A DNA stretch of 64,000 nt, taken from contig NZ_GL878507.1 of NCBI RefSeq assembly GCF_000194945.1, positions 623,981 to 687,980 of the forward strand, read 5' to 3'. Each line of letters opens with the position of its first letter. The stretch's first letter is position 1. The notes beneath the pieces were generated by a model. The model saw only the letters and a program-made list of their open reading frames with translations. It did not search any database and had not been told where the DNA came from. The stretch comes from Streptococcus sanguinis SK1 = NCTC 7863. GTDB lineage: Bacteria; Bacillota; Bacilli; Lactobacillales; Streptococcaceae. Below are positions 34,795-44,582 of the stretch, in pieces. The position numbers were made by a program, and so were the translations under genes.

Positions 34795-34938
34795 CTATTC
34801 TACAAAATGCGTCCGTGCAATCATGCTAACATCATCATTATCTAATAGAAAATAACTATTTATTTCTATATAGTAACGGATATGAAATCTATCTCCCAAA
34901 TCTTTATACTCTTTACATAAATCTCCTTTTATAACATA
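34795..34938 (-). pseudogene. C-terminal fragment of an unknown protein
   Basis: A 47-codon open frame with protein-like composition (GDRFHIRYYIEINSYFLLDN, then SMIARTHFVE and a stop) but no start codon at its 5' end. It looks like the truncated end of a gene, perhaps another immunity-type lipoprotein, next to the transposase remnant. From 34939 to 35109 I see no gene. Confidence 0.4.
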
Positions 34939-35109
34939 TTAACCTACATCCTATTATAGATTACTTTGATTGTTTTGTAAATCAATTTGGAAGATAAATA
35001 CGAACTTTTAATTGTGTTATAATTTTATAGTTCGTGTTTAGAAAGTTTTGCCAATGTCAAAAGGTTATCAAATTTGTCCATAGGGTTCTATTTGTTTTAA
35101 TGAGACGTC

Positions 35110-35136
35110 AAAAAAAGGATTCGAAAATCCTTTTTT
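35110..35136 (-). terminator. Terminator of the FNT gene
   Basis: AAAAAAGGATT pairs with AATCCTTTTTT around a four-base loop. It starts two bases after the stop codon. Confidence 0.92.
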
Positions 35137-35137
35137 G

Positions 35138-35935
35138 TCAGTCCACATAATTACTTTCTTCCTTATTAAACCAAGCGTATGGCAAACCTATGAGTAGGCC
35201 CCCACCGATGAGGTTACCGATAAAGGTTACGCCCCAGTGGCGCAGTATATTTCCAATACCAAAATTTTGCACTTCCGCTGCTGCTGAGCTGAATTTCACG
35301 ATAGCGAAGGAAGCAAAGTTAGCAGCCAAGTGTTCGTTAGTCAGGAATACAAACATATAAATGGCTGATATAACTAAGAAGAGCTTCGCTGTACTATCCT
35401 TGACCAAAACGAAGGAAAGAATAGCAATATTAACAAAGATATTGGCCAAGACTCCCTCGAGCAAAATCAACTCATTAGATCGAGCAAGCTTCATCTGCAC
35501 AACACCTGAAATGAAACTATCTTTGCTAAGTCCCGCATAAGCAGCCGAGTTAGCAAAGAGCCAGCCGGCAATCAAGGCGCCAATCAGATTAAAAAAGGTA
35601 CAATAAAGCAAAATCATCAAGGCTTTTTTCCAGTCAATCTTCTTCAAAAAGGTACCAGCAGTCAGAAACATCATGTTGGAAGTCACTAACTCTGCATTTA
35701 GAAAGACAATGTAAGCCAATCCCCAAGCAAAGATGAAAGGAAAGAGAAAACGCCCAGTTCCTGGAACGATCTTATTCGTCAAATCTGCCGCAATGGCTCC
35801 AGCACCAGTACTGAAGGTTAGGAAAGCTCCAGCAAAGATGGAACGAACAGCGTACTTGGCCTTGCTTGTATCAAACAATGCTTCTTTCTTGCGGCAAGCT
35901 GCTTCAATTTTCGGGATAAATGTCGATTCAGGCAT
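35138..35935 (-). CDS. Formate/nitrite transporter (FNT) family channel
   Basis: This 265-residue membrane protein of the FocA/NirC/HSC family has six hydrophobic segments. It has the N-terminal motif GAFLTFSTGAGA and the later segment LAANFASFAIVKFSS. The family moves formate, nitrite or hydrosulfide across the membrane. In a lactic streptococcus formate from pyruvate formate-lyase is the likely substrate, by inference. It is monocistronic, with GGAGAA before the ATG and a terminator directly after the stop. Confidence 0.9.
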   Translation of the reverse strand: MPESTFIPKIEAACRKKEALFDTSKAKYAVRSIFAGAFLTFSTGAGAIAADLTNKIVPGTGRFLFPFIFAWGLAYIVFLNAELVTSNMMFLTAGTFLKKIDWKKALMILLYCTFFNLIGALIAGWLFANSAAYAGLSKDSFISGVVQMKLARSNELILLEGVLANIFVNIAILSFVLVKDSTAKLFLVISAIYMFVFLTNEHLAANFASFAIVKFSSAAAEVQNFGIGNILRHWGVTFIGNLIGGGLLIGLPYAWFNKEESNYVD

Positions 35936-36025
35936 AAAAGATTCTCCTATTAATTTAAACTATGTATAGTATATCACAAAGTTCTTTCTTTTGATAGCGT
36001 TTTCGAGAACCTTTTTAAATTTTCT

Positions 36026-36059
36026 AAAAAAGGATTGAAAAATAACTTTTCAACCCTTT
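36026..36059 (-). terminator. Terminator of mmuM
   Basis: On the minus strand AGGGTTGAAAA pairs with TTTTCAATCCT, then TTTTT. The first arm overlaps the mmuM stop codon. Confidence 0.85.
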
Positions 36060-36997
36060 AATCCTCTTGCTAACTGAGCAATATCTTCTGGCCGTGTTCG
36101 GCAGCAACCACCAAAAAGCTGCACTCCTTGCTCTTGCCAAAGTTTACTATTTTCCAGCAAGCTCCGCTCCTGCTCTGGATCGTCATGCCAAGTCTTGGTC
36201 AAGCCATTATAAGTTTCGCCAGAGTTTGGATAGGTCAGAAAAGGTTTGTTGCACACTTGTCCAAGCACATCTAATAGCGGAGCAATTAAATGTGGAGCTG
36301 TACAGTTAAAACCAACTGCCAGGACTTGTGGACTTTCTTGAGCCAAATTCCCTAATTCCTCAATCTTAGTGCCATCTGATATAGCATTCTCCGACTGGGC
36401 GACAAAGGACAAATAAGCCTCAGCCTGCGGAAATTCCTCAGCTAAAAGTCGGAGGATCGCTGCCGCCTCTGCTCCATTTGGAATCGTTTCAATAGCCAAC
36501 AAGTCACTCCCAGCTTCTAATAAAGCTTGGATACGCGGACGGTGAAAATCTCGAAATTCTTCCTCACTCAGCTGGTAGTCTCCCGTATACTCGGAACCAT
36601 CAGCTAAATAGGCGGCATAAGGGCCTACCGAGCCTGCAACTAGAGGATAAGGTCTCTGTTTCTGCTCTTCAGGAGATAATCCCGTCCAGACATTTTCGAT
36701 TGCCTTTTGTGCTAAGAAGACTGTCTCTTTTAAAAGATTATAACCCTTTTCAGGAGTTAGTCCTGCCTCTATAAATGCTGGAATGCTAGCCTGATAACTG
36801 GACGTAGTGATGATGTCACTGCCAGCTCTTACATAGCTTTCATGAACATCTTGAATAATCTGAGGCTGGTCTAATAGGTATTGAGCTGACCAAAGCTTGC
36901 CAGATACATCATATCCCAGGCTTTCCAACTCTGTACCTAAGGCTCCATCTAAAATAATAATTTCTTGCTTGTCAAGCAAATCTTTAAATTTTCCCAT
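36050..36997 (-). CDS. mmuM: Homocysteine S-methyltransferase
   Basis: This 315-residue zinc enzyme makes methionine from homocysteine with S-methylmethionine (or S-adenosylmethionine) as methyl donor. It begins with the family motif ILDGALGTELE. The zinc cysteines are in GFNCTAP and GGCCRT near the C-terminus. The start lies 9 bp after the stop of the permease gene, so the two form a transport-and-use operon. CTAGGAG precedes the ATG. Confidence 0.94.
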   Translation of the reverse strand: MGKFKDLLDKQEIIILDGALGTELESLGYDVSGKLWSAQYLLDQPQIIQDVHESYVRAGSDIITTSSYQASIPAFIEAGLTPEKGYNLLKETVFLAQKAIENVWTGLSPEEQKQRPYPLVAGSVGPYAAYLADGSEYTGDYQLSEEEFRDFHRPRIQALLEAGSDLLAIETIPNGAEAAAILRLLAEEFPQAEAYLSFVAQSENAISDGTKIEELGNLAQESPQVLAVGFNCTAPHLIAPLLDVLGQVCNKPFLTYPNSGETYNGLTKTWHDDPEQERSLLENSKLWQEQGVQLFGGCCRTRPEDIAQLARGLKG

Positions 36998-37006
36998 GCT
37001 ATACTC

Positions 37007-38416
37007 CTAGAATCCACGATGACGAAGGTAATAATATAGATAGCAAAGACCAACAAAAGGTAGACCAAAATAAAGTCCTGCTCTTTGCGACTTATCCCAA
37101 GCAATCCCAACGACAGATAAAACCAAAAGAACTATCGTAATGTAAGGCAAGAAAGGACTAAAGGGAGTTTTGAAAGCTGGTTCCTCTTCTTGGTGATCTT
37201 TCAGCCATTCTTTGCGGAAACGAATTTGAGCAATGGGAATAGACAACCAAACAACTACTACCGCAAAACCAGCAATCGAAACCAAAGCTAGGAAAACTGT
37301 GTCTGCCGCATAAAAACTTGCAAAAAGTGATAATGCAGCCCCTAACATAGATAATAAGAGAGCTCTCATTGGTACACCATGTCGATTAATTTTTACAACT
37401 TTTCGGCTGATCATTCCTTCATTTGCCAAAGACCATAGCATACGACTGGAAGCATATAGACCAGAATTTCCCGCTGACAGAATAGCTGTTAAAATAACAA
37501 AATTCATGATATCCGCTGCATAAGGTAAACCAATCTTATCAAAAACAGTTACGAAAGGAGCCTGTGTCACTCCTGCTTCCTTGACTGGTAACAGAGCAGC
37601 TAGAACAACGATTGTCAAAACAAAGAAAATTACCAAACGACCAATCGTTGTTTTAATAGCTTTAGGCACAGCTTCTGTCGGATTATCCGTCTCTCCTGCT
37701 GCAATACCAATGAGTTCTGTGCCTGAAAAGGCGTAGTTTACTGCCAACATAATAGACAAAAGCGCTGTCCAGCTTTTAGGAAAAGCTCCATGAGCTGTCA
37801 AGTTGCTGAAGAATGGTGCATTTTGATGGTGGCTCATAGGAATCAGACCAAATATCGCACCAATTCCCAAGATAATAAAGACAATAATCGTGATGACCTT
37901 GATACTTGAAAAGTAGAATTCTGCTTCTGCAAACAATCTAACACTAAGAGCATTCATCCCAAAAATTACAGCTGCAAAAAAAGCTGCAAAAAACCAAGCT
38001 GGAACACTAGGAAACCATCGTTGCATCAGCATACCTGCACCCAAGAACTCTGTTCCTAAAGCCACTGTCCAACAAAGCCAATAGAGCCAAGCAACCGCAA
38101 AACCTGTACCTGGACTAATAAACTTTGTTGCATAGGTGTGGAAAGAACCAGTCACTGGCATGGCAACAGCAAGTTCTCCTAAAGAGAGCATAACCAGATA
38201 AACCACCACTGCTCCAACTAGATAAGACAGGATGGCCCCCAAAGGTCCTGCCTGAGCAATCGTATAACCAGAACTGAGAAAAAGACCTGTCCCAATAACA
38301 CCGCCAAGCGACAGCATAAAGAGATGCCTGCTCGTCATTTTACGCTGAAATTCACCTTCATTCTCAAAGTTGTGGTTTTGAGAATGTTCATGTTTTGAAT
38401 CTTTTTTAGTCATCAT
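37007..38416 (-). CDS. mmuP: Amino acid permease, probably for S-methylmethionine
   Basis: This 469-residue APC-superfamily transporter has about twelve TM helices. The first bears the [13 protein letters not shown] substrate/cation motif, followed by [14 protein letters not shown]. The gene pairs with mmuM in the same operon, which points to S-methylmethionine uptake; by sequence alone it could be another amino acid permease of this group. Two ATG codons stand side by side at the start. Confidence 0.85.
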   Translation of the reverse strand: MMTKKDSKHEHSQNHNFENEGEFQRKMTSRHLFMLSLGGVIGTGLFLSSGYTIAQAGPLGAILSYLVGAVVVYLVMLSLGELAVAMPVTGSFHTYATKFISPGTGFAVAWLYWLCWTVALGTEFLGAGMLMQRWFPSVPAWFFAAFFAAVIFGMNALSVRLFAEAEFYFSSIKVITIIVFIILGIGAIFGLIPMSHHQNAPFFSNLTAHGAFPKSWTALLSIMLAVNYAFSGTELIGIAAGETDNPTEAVPKAIKTTIGRLVIFFVLTIVVLAALLPVKEAGVTQAPFVTVFDKIGLPYAADIMNFVILTAILSAGNSGLYASSRMLWSLANEGMISRKVVKINRHGVPMRALLLSMLGAALSLFASFYAADTVFLALVSIAGFAVVVVWLSIPIAQIRFRKEWLKDHQEEEPAFKTPFSPFLPYITIVLLVLSVVGIAWDKSQRAGLYFGLPFVGLCYLYYYLRHRGF

Positions 38417-38516
38417 TTTTCCTTTATTTTTTTGCTATTTACCTATTGTATCATAAAGGAAAGTAAGGAATCATATATATTTTTTATTTGGGCCATAAAG
38501 AAAATCTATATATACT

Positions 38517-38540
38517 AAAAAAGAGGTCTCCCTCTTTTTT
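38517..38540 (-). terminator. Terminator of the glucosaminidase gene
   Basis: AAAAAAGAGG pairs with CCTCTTTTTT around a TCTC loop, 10 bp after the stop codon. Confidence 0.9.
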
Positions 38541-38550
38541 GTTGTCTTTA

Positions 38551-39249
38551 TTAAAATCTATTCGCCCAGGCAGTATCGACATCCAAGATATCTTGAGTAG
38601 TGTATTGCTGACGATAAGGATTGTAAACGATATAGCCAGCTCCAGACTCATAGAGTGGTGAATCAAAGCGAGTCAAATCATATTTTTCAATAATATAATT
38701 CAATTTAGTATTATAGCTAGTATCTGTAGCATAGACACCAGTCAGGGCAGCTGTTGCATCCTGATAGGTTGGCGCATTACTCTTCCATGCGCCTGCAAAA
38801 TGCCCCTGTTTGAGAACCGTAACATAGTCTTGCAGAGACTCTACATAGCTAGGATATGAACGGAAACTATCGTTGATGGTATAAGCATTTCCCTCTCCAT
38901 CATCTTCCCAAGTCTCCATATTAGCAGACTGACCATCATAGTTACCTTTGATACCGAAAAGGTTATAATGAGGTTCACCTGACAGACCAGACTGTCCTGA
39001 GCCACTTTCTAAAATAGCCTGGGCAATCATAACAGAAGCATAAAGATCGTTGTCCTGTCCCAACTGGCGCGCTGGCTCACCGATTTGTGAGATGAAATAG
39101 TCTGTTTGATTCATAGGCTGCTGGTCGCTATTATTGGCACTAGCAGGATTAATATGCTTTGCCAAGACGAAACCAACAGCAATCGTCGTCGTCATGATGA
39201 ATAAAGCTGAAAGGATTCTCTTACCTTTTTTTGAAATTCTCTTTTTCAC
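38551..39249 (-). CDS. GH73 peptidoglycan glucosaminidase, membrane anchored
   Basis: This 232-residue protein has an N-terminal basic stretch and one TM/signal segment (about 12-30). It is followed by a GH73 (FlgJ/LytG-like) N-acetylglucosaminidase domain with the catalytic Glu in QAILESGSGQSGLS and the segment YNLFGIKG. It hydrolyses cell-wall glycan and probably acts in growth or separation. No cell-wall-binding repeats are present. The start is GTG, with CAGGAG upstream. It is single, with its own terminator. Confidence 0.88.
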   Translation of the reverse strand: MKKRISKKGKRILSALFIMTTTIAVGFVLAKHINPASANNSDQQPMNQTDYFISQIGEPARQLGQDNDLYASVMIAQAILESGSGQSGLSGEPHYNLFGIKGNYDGQSANMETWEDDGEGNAYTINDSFRSYPSYVESLQDYVTVLKQGHFAGAWKSNAPTYQDATAALTGVYATDTSYNTKLNYIIEKYDLTRFDSPLYESGAGYIVYNPYRQQYTTQDILDVDTAWANRF

Positions 39250-39354
39250 AGCACTTCTCCTGAATAAGATGTTAATGATACCATTGTAACATACTAAAGA
39301 TTAAAAAAACACTATTGATAATTTACAAGTATATGACATTTTTCGTTTTATTTC

Positions 39355-39385
39355 AAAAAATCCAACTCAAAAACAAGTTGGATTT
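39355..39385 (-). terminator. Terminator of the clpX-engB genes
   Basis: ATCCAAC pairs with GTTGGAT around a 10-base loop, followed by T6 on the minus strand, shortly after the engB stop. Confidence 0.88.
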
Positions 39386-39396
39386 AATTCGCATTA

Positions 39397-39984
39397 TTAA
39401 ATTTTTGACAAAATCGCGTCCCAAGCGGCATCTAAGCCATCCTTGGTGACTGAGGAAAAAAGAATGAAATCATCATTTCTGTCAAAGTCCAGCTTTTTCT
39501 TAATAGCTGACTCGTGCTTATTCCATTTTCCGCGAGGGATTTTATCAGCTTTGGTTGCAACCAAAATAACTGGAATGTCATAATATTTCAGAAATTCATA
39601 CATCTGCACATCATCTGCGCTAGGATCATGCCGAAGATCAACAAGGCTGACAACCGCTCTGAGATTTTCACGACTAGTCAGATATTCCTCAATCATCCGG
39701 CCCCATTTTTCACGCTCTTTTTTGGAAACACGGGCATAGCCATAACCTGGCACATCAACAAAACGCAGCTTGTCATCAATGTTGAAAAAGTTTAGCAGCT
39801 GCGTTTTTCCAGGTTTTCCTGAAGTTCGCGCTAAATTTTTACGATTGAGAAGTGTATTGATGAAGCTGGACTTTCCAACATTGGATCGGCCAGCTAAAGC
39901 AATCTCTGGAATATCGTCTTGAGGGTAATGCGATTTATTGGCTGCGCTCAGCAAAATCTCTGCGTTGTGGGTATTGATTTCCAT
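39397..39984 (-). CDS. engB: Ribosome biogenesis GTP-binding protein EngB/YsxC
   Basis: This is a protein of about 195 residues, an essential GTPase for late 50S assembly. P-loop [10 protein letters not shown]2 Thr in GKPGKTQ, G3 DVPGYGYA and G4 TKADK are all present. The ATG at 39984 is preferred over GTG 39990 because of its spacing from GAGG. It follows clpX by 10 bp, the usual Firmicutes order. Confidence 0.96.
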   Translation of the reverse strand: MEINTHNAEILLSAANKSHYPQDDIPEIALAGRSNVGKSSFINTLLNRKNLARTSGKPGKTQLLNFFNIDDKLRFVDVPGYGYARVSKKEREKWGRMIEEYLTSRENLRAVVSLVDLRHDPSADDVQMYEFLKYYDIPVILVATKADKIPRGKWNKHESAIKKKLDFDRNDDFILFSSVTKDGLDAAWDAILSKI

Positions 39985-39994
39985 AAGCACCTCG

Positions 39995-41224
39995 TTAGGC
40001 AGTTTCTAGAATAGGCTTATCTGTTCCATCTACTGCTTCTTTGGTAATGCGGACAAGTTTGACATTTTCCTGACTTGGAACTTCAAACATGACATCCATC
40101 ATAGTTTCTTCAATGATAGAGCGAAGCCCTCGTGCACCTGTTTTACGTTCAATCGCTTTATTGGCAATCTCCTGCAGAGCATCTTCGTCAAATTCAAGCT
40201 TAACATCATCATAAGACAGAAGTGCCTGATACTGCTTAATAAGGGCGTTTCTAGGCTCTTTCAAAATCCGAACCAAATCATCAACTGTTAGTTGCTCCAG
40301 AGCAGCAAAAACAGGCAAACGACCAATCAACTCTGGGATAATCCCGAACTTTTGGACGTCTTCTGAGATAATTTCCTGCATATAGGAACTATCTTCGTCG
40401 ATTGCTCGGTTGTTCTGACCGAAACCAATGATTTTCTCACCCAGACGCTGTTTTACGATTTCTTCGATACCGTCAAAAGCACCGCCAACAATGAAGAGAA
40501 TATTCTTGGTATCTACTTGAATCATTTCCTGCTGCGGATGCTTGCGTCCACCTTGCGGCGGTACACTAGCTACTGTTCCTTCGATAATCTTCAGCAGAGC
40601 TTGCTGAACTCCTTCACCCGAAACATCACGGGTGATAGAGACATTTTCGCCTTTCTTAGCAATCTTGTCAATCTCATCGACATAGATAATCCCGCGCTCA
40701 GCACGCTCGATATTAAAGTCAGCCGCCTGCAAAAGCTTGAGAAGGATATTTTCAACATCTTCTCCGACATAACCAGCTTCAGTCAAAGCTGTTGCGTCCG
40801 CAATGGCGAAAGGCACATTGAGGCTGCGAGCCAGAGTCTGCGCCAGGAAGGTCTTACCTGACCCAGTCGGACCAATCATCAAAATATTTGACTTTTGCAG
40901 TTCCACATCTTCTTCTTCACGGCTGTCGTGGTAGTTAATACGCTTGTAGTGATTATAGACCGCTACTGCTAAGGCACGCTTAGCTCGGTCTTGCCCGATA
41001 ACATAGTGGTTCAAGATATTCAGCAGCTCCTGAGGTTTTGGTACCTCAGATAAATCTGCCAGCACTTCCTCGGCTAGCTCTTCACGGATGATCTCCTGTG
41101 CCAGCTCCACACATTCATTACAGATGAAGGCATTATTTCCAGCTATAATCTTCTGCACCTCATCTTGATTCTTCCCACAGAAAGAACAAAAAACCATCAT
41201 ATCATCATTACGACTTGTAGGCAT
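39995..41224 (-). CDS. clpX: ATP-dependent Clp protease ATP-binding subunit ClpX
   Basis: This is the 409-residue unfoldase that feeds substrates to ClpP. The N-terminal zinc-binding domain has CSFC and CNEC (Cys 12, 15, 34, 37). The AAA+ core has Walker A GPTGSGKT, Walker B VDEIDK, and pore loops GYVGED and [10 protein letters not shown]. It is preceded by folA and the 56-residue ORF and followed by engB, as in other streptococci. Confidence 0.97.
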   Translation of the reverse strand: MPTSRNDDMMVFCSFCGKNQDEVQKIIAGNNAFICNECVELAQEIIREELAEEVLADLSEVPKPQELLNILNHYVIGQDRAKRALAVAVYNHYKRINYHDSREEEDVELQKSNILMIGPTGSGKTFLAQTLARSLNVPFAIADATALTEAGYVGEDVENILLKLLQAADFNIERAERGIIYVDEIDKIAKKGENVSITRDVSGEGVQQALLKIIEGTVASVPPQGGRKHPQQEMIQVDTKNILFIVGGAFDGIEEIVKQRLGEKIIGFGQNNRAIDEDSSYMQEIISEDVQKFGIIPELIGRLPVFAALEQLTVDDLVRILKEPRNALIKQYQALLSYDDVKLEFDEDALQEIANKAIERKTGARGLRSIIEETMMDVMFEVPSQENVKLVRITKEAVDGTDKPILETA

Positions 41225-41275
41225 TGTTTACTCCAATTCTAAAATTCTAAATCTATTTATTTTCTTTCGTACATG

Positions 41276-41446
41276 TTAAAAAAGTGTCATATAAAAAGCA
41301 TGAATGGAATTTACCAAGTTTGTAAAAGCATTCAGCAAAAATAAAGCTGCCAGTCCAAACCGCTTTTTCCGAAAGGTTTGAACGGCACAAATAAGACAAA
41401 TGACACATAAAAAGGCCGTAAAAAAACCAAAAATACTACGTTCCAT
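41276..41446 (-). CDS. Conserved small membrane protein (56 aa) between folA and clpX
   Basis: The small frame encodes 56 residues starting MERSIFGFFTAFLCVICLIC, with a TM helix at about 5-22 and a second hydrophobic segment at about 30-48. GGAAGGA lies 8 bp before the ATG, inside the end of folA, and only 2 bp separate it from the folA stop, so it is coupled to that gene. Pneumococcus has a gene of the same size in the same place. Its function is not known. Confidence 0.75.
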   Translation of the reverse strand: MERSIFGFFTAFLCVICLICAVQTFRKKRFGLAALFLLNAFTNLVNSIHAFYMTLF

Positions 41447-41448
41447 TC

Positions 41449-41961
41449 TTACGAGTCCTTCCTTTGGTATCTTTTTATAGTAAAATCATAAGGATTCTTT
41501 TCATCTTTGGCATGAAATTCACTGCTAACTTCCTGATAAGGAGCCCAGTCAAATGTCTCAGGGAAATAGGTATCTCCTTCAAGTTTAGCAGCAATCTGAG
41601 TCTGAATCAATTCTTCCAAAAACGGCTCAAAAGCCCTGATAATCTGCGCTCCGCCAATAATATACAAGTTTCTATCTTGCTTGTGGTACCAATCCAAGAC
41701 ATCTTCCACATTGCTGAACAGCAAGACATTCTCATTGTCAACTTGATAGTTCTTGTCCCTGCTCAAAATCAGACTAATCCGATTTGGCAAAACCCGACGC
41801 TGCAAACCATCAAAGGTCACACGGCCCATCAAAATAGCATGTCCAGTAGTTGTAGCCTTAAAATGCTGCAATTCTGCTGGTAGATGCCAGGGCATGACCT
41901 TGTCTTTTCCAATCAGACCACCCTCTGCCTGAGCCCAAATGGCAATAATCTTCTTTGTCAT
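41449..41961 (-). CDS. folA: Dihydrofolate reductase
   Basis: This is the 170-residue enzyme reducing dihydrofolate with NADPH. Motifs are [15 protein letters not shown] at the start, [13 protein letters not shown] (substrate site), [11 protein letters not shown] and LYIIGGAQI. It is the target of trimethoprim. It pairs with thyA upstream in the folate-dTMP cycle, and with the small ORF, clpX and engB downstream. Confidence 0.97.
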   Translation of the reverse strand: MTKKIIAIWAQAEGGLIGKDKVMPWHLPAELQHFKATTTGHAILMGRVTFDGLQRRVLPNRISLILSRDKNYQVDNENVLLFSNVEDVLDWYHKQDRNLYIIGGAQIIRAFEPFLEELIQTQIAAKLEGDTYFPETFDWAPYQEVSSEFHAKDEKNPYDFTIKRYQRKDS

Positions 41962-42085
41962 CCTTTTATCCTTTGTATTAGTAACTCTATTCTATCAAAT
42001 TTGCTGTAAAAAGGCATGTTTAAAGTATGATTCAAGCAGAACTTTTGCAGAGGTTGGCGGTTTTCGCATACACTTATCAAAATCG

Positions 42086-42925
42086 TTAAATGGCCAAATC
42101 GAACTTCAGCTGAGGTTTAACGGGATCATAGTCTATTAACTCAAAATCTTCTGCCTTGATATCAAAGAAATTGGTCCCATCGGGTACATTTAAAACGAGT
42201 CGAGGTTGACAGTCGCTAGGTTCCCGACGCAATAGTTCCTCCGCCTGCTCGAACTGATTGTCATAGATGTGCAAGTTATTGATAAAGTAAAAGAACTTAC
42301 CGACCTTCCAGCCGAAATGCTTGGCAATCATCATCTGTAGAGCCACGTACTGCATAGCATTGATGTGGTGAGCAACCAACATATCATTTGACCGCTGAGT
42401 CAGAGTCACATCCAGATAAATGTCTCCATCTACACGCCGAACGTCAAACATGGTTTGAAAAGCGCATGGGAGCAAGCCATCTGTTTCTTCAAAAGCTTCA
42501 TAATCCCAGAGAGAGATGATATTGCGGCGATTCCAAGGATTGGCTTCCAGCTGTTGAAGGATTTTATTGATAATATCGTGCTTCTTAACAATGGCTCCGT
42601 AGCGTTGGCCAATAGTTCCCGTATCGCCAACTTCCCAATCATTCCAGTAGTGAACATTATACTTGTCATTGAGCAATTCCAGGCTATTGGACTGGTCTTG
42701 ATAGATCCAAAGGACTTCCTTGATGGCAGACTTGATGGCAATAGGGCGCAGAGTCGTGATTGGGAATTCTCCCTTGCTCAAATCGTATTCCGCAAAAGAA
42801 CCAGTGATATATTTGGAATTAGCCACATTTCCATCTTTGTAGCGCGGACGGGCGTTTTCAGAAAAAACACCTTGCTCCATAATTTTTTTAATATTCTCTT
42901 TGAAAATCGTATCTGCTAGAGTCAT
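42086..42925 (-). CDS. thyA: Thymidylate synthase
   Basis: This 279-residue enzyme makes dTMP from dUMP. The catalytic cysteine is in [12 protein letters not shown], with [17 protein letters not shown] and [14 protein letters not shown] binding dUMP and folate. GAAGGAG precedes the ATG. It lies 124 bp upstream of folA with no clear terminator in between, so the two genes may be co-transcribed. Confidence 0.97.
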   Translation of the reverse strand: MTLADTIFKENIKKIMEQGVFSENARPRYKDGNVANSKYITGSFAEYDLSKGEFPITTLRPIAIKSAIKEVLWIYQDQSNSLELLNDKYNVHYWNDWEVGDTGTIGQRYGAIVKKHDIINKILQQLEANPWNRRNIISLWDYEAFEETDGLLPCAFQTMFDVRRVDGDIYLDVTLTQRSNDMLVAHHINAMQYVALQMMIAKHFGWKVGKFFYFINNLHIYDNQFEQAEELLRREPSDCQPRLVLNVPDGTNFFDIKAEDFELIDYDPVKPQLKFDLAI

Positions 42926-42971
42926 GATTTCTCCTTCATCAGTGAGCTTTTTCTAGTATAGCAAATTTTCA

Positions 42972-43006
42972 ATAAAAATTCTCCTACAGACCTTTCTGCA
43001 GGAGAA
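42972..43006 (-). terminator. Terminator after glucokinase
   Basis: TTCTCCTGCAG pairs with CTGTAGGAGAA (one mismatch) around AAAGGT, followed by TTTTTATT on the minus strand. Confidence 0.88.
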
Positions 43007-43028
43007 CAAATAAAGCATACTTGTTGAA

Positions 43029-43988
43029 TTATTGTAAGACCAATGAAGCTGCCCCGATAACACCGGCATCATTTCCAAGAGTAGCCAAGGCCAGCTTGGT
43101 TGAAGTACGAACCTGCGGGAAGCTATTTTCTTCATAAACCTTGCGCACGCCATCAAGTAAGAAATCACCCGCAGCTGATACGCCACCTCCGATAACAATT
43201 GTAGATGGATTTAGGATAGAGCCGATATTGGCACAGGCAATACCTAGATAGCGCGCGAAATTGCGATAGACAATCAGAGCCAGCTCATCGCCCTCTTTCG
43301 CCAAGTCGAAGACAACCTTTGCATTGACATCTTCACCATTGTCGATCAGTTTTTTCAGCTCTGCATCACCAGCATACTCATCAGCATAGCGACGAGTCAA
43401 ATTAACAATACCAGTCGCAGATGCAACAGTCTCTAGGCAGCCATTCTTGCCACAGGTACATTGAATCGGCTGATCGAAGTCAACAGTGATGTGGCCCAAC
43501 TCTCCTGCTGCTCCAGCAAGTCCATGCAAGAGCTTGCCTTCAGCAACGATTCCTCCGCCAACACCTGTTCCTAGTGTCATGAAGACTACATCAGGCTGGT
43601 TTTCTCCAGCACCCATCCAACGTTCACCCAAAGCAGCAACGTTAGCATCGTTGTCAATATAGAAAGGAATCCCAGTCGCTTTTTCAATCTTATCCTTGAC
43701 CGGCTGCAGCGTCTTCCAATTGAGATTGTAAGCACCGATAACAGTCCCTTTCTCACGGTCAACTACTCCTGGCGAGCCCATACCAATCCCGATAAAATCC
43801 TCTGCTGAAAGCTGAAGCAAGTCCAAACGGTGCAGGATTGACTCAATCATATCCTCTACGATGTGGCTACCTTCGTCCAAAACATTGGTTTTAATGGACC
43901 ATTTTTCCTGAATTTCGCCCTCTGAGGTCAAAATAGCAAACTTAATAGATGTTCCACCAAGGTCAATTCCGATTATTTTTTTCGACAT
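43029..43988 (-). CDS. glk: ROK-family glucokinase
   Basis: This 319-residue kinase phosphorylates glucose. IGIDLGGTSIKFA is the ATP site, GVGGGIVAEGKLLHG and GELGHI carry the sugar site, and the ROK zinc motif is CTCGKNGCLE. Upstream GGAGAACATC sets the ATG. It is a single gene, with its terminator between it and thyA. Confidence 0.95.
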   Translation of the reverse strand: MSKKIIGIDLGGTSIKFAILTSEGEIQEKWSIKTNVLDEGSHIVEDMIESILHRLDLLQLSAEDFIGIGMGSPGVVDREKGTVIGAYNLNWKTLQPVKDKIEKATGIPFYIDNDANVAALGERWMGAGENQPDVVFMTLGTGVGGGIVAEGKLLHGLAGAAGELGHITVDFDQPIQCTCGKNGCLETVASATGIVNLTRRYADEYAGDAELKKLIDNGEDVNAKVVFDLAKEGDELALIVYRNFARYLGIACANIGSILNPSTIVIGGGVSAAGDFLLDGVRKVYEENSFPQVRTSTKLALATLGNDAGVIGAASLVLQ

Positions 43989-44100
43989 GATGTTCTCCTC
44001 TGTGTTTTATTTATCATCATTATATCAGATTTTTTCAGTAAGGAAAAGGTTTGCATAAAGAAAAGTAAAAATCAAATCCATCTTTATTCCCAAAGTAAAC

Positions 44101-44511
44101 TCACAAGTCTTTTGTATAATAATACCTTTCACCAGTATAGGGGTATTCTTTCAACGCAAAGACTTCTGTATAGCCGTGCTTTTTATAAAAATCTGGGGCT
44201 TGAAACTGATACGTATCTACAAATGAATATTTGCATTTCCTTTCTCTGGCTTCTTGTTCCGCCTTGCATAGTATTTCTGAGCCAATGCCTTGCCCTCGTA
44301 ATTTTTCGCTCACATACAAATACTCAATCTCCAGCCAATTTCCAAAAGTTTCGGCCGCCATACCAGCCAGCAGATTTCCTTGTTCGTCTTCTACATATAT
44401 GTTAAGAGGCTCACTTTTGGAGGGCTCCCTCTTAGATCGATTGTAGGCCCTGATTAAGTTTCCCAGTTCTTGTGTCTTTTTCGAGTTGGTATTTTCCAAT
44501 CTTAGTTTCAT
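44101..44511 (-). CDS. GNAT family N-acetyltransferase
   Basis: This 136-residue protein has the acetyl-CoA motif YLYVSEKLRGQGIGSEIL and ends with FYKKHGYTEVF. Family members acetylate small molecules or proteins; the substrate is unknown. AAGGAGGCATCT gives a strong ribosome binding site. It is monocistronic between glk and the dapB-cca operon. Confidence 0.85.
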   Translation of the reverse strand: MKLRLENTNSKKTQELGNLIRAYNRSKREPSKSEPLNIYVEDEQGNLLAGMAAETFGNWLEIEYLYVSEKLRGQGIGSEILCKAEQEARERKCKYSFVDTYQFQAPDFYKKHGYTEVFALKEYPYTGERYYYTKDL

Positions 44512-44582
44512 AGATGCCTCCTTTCCATCTCTAAAGGTTTTAGATTAACAGTATATGAAACTGTTCAGACTATATCTTAACC

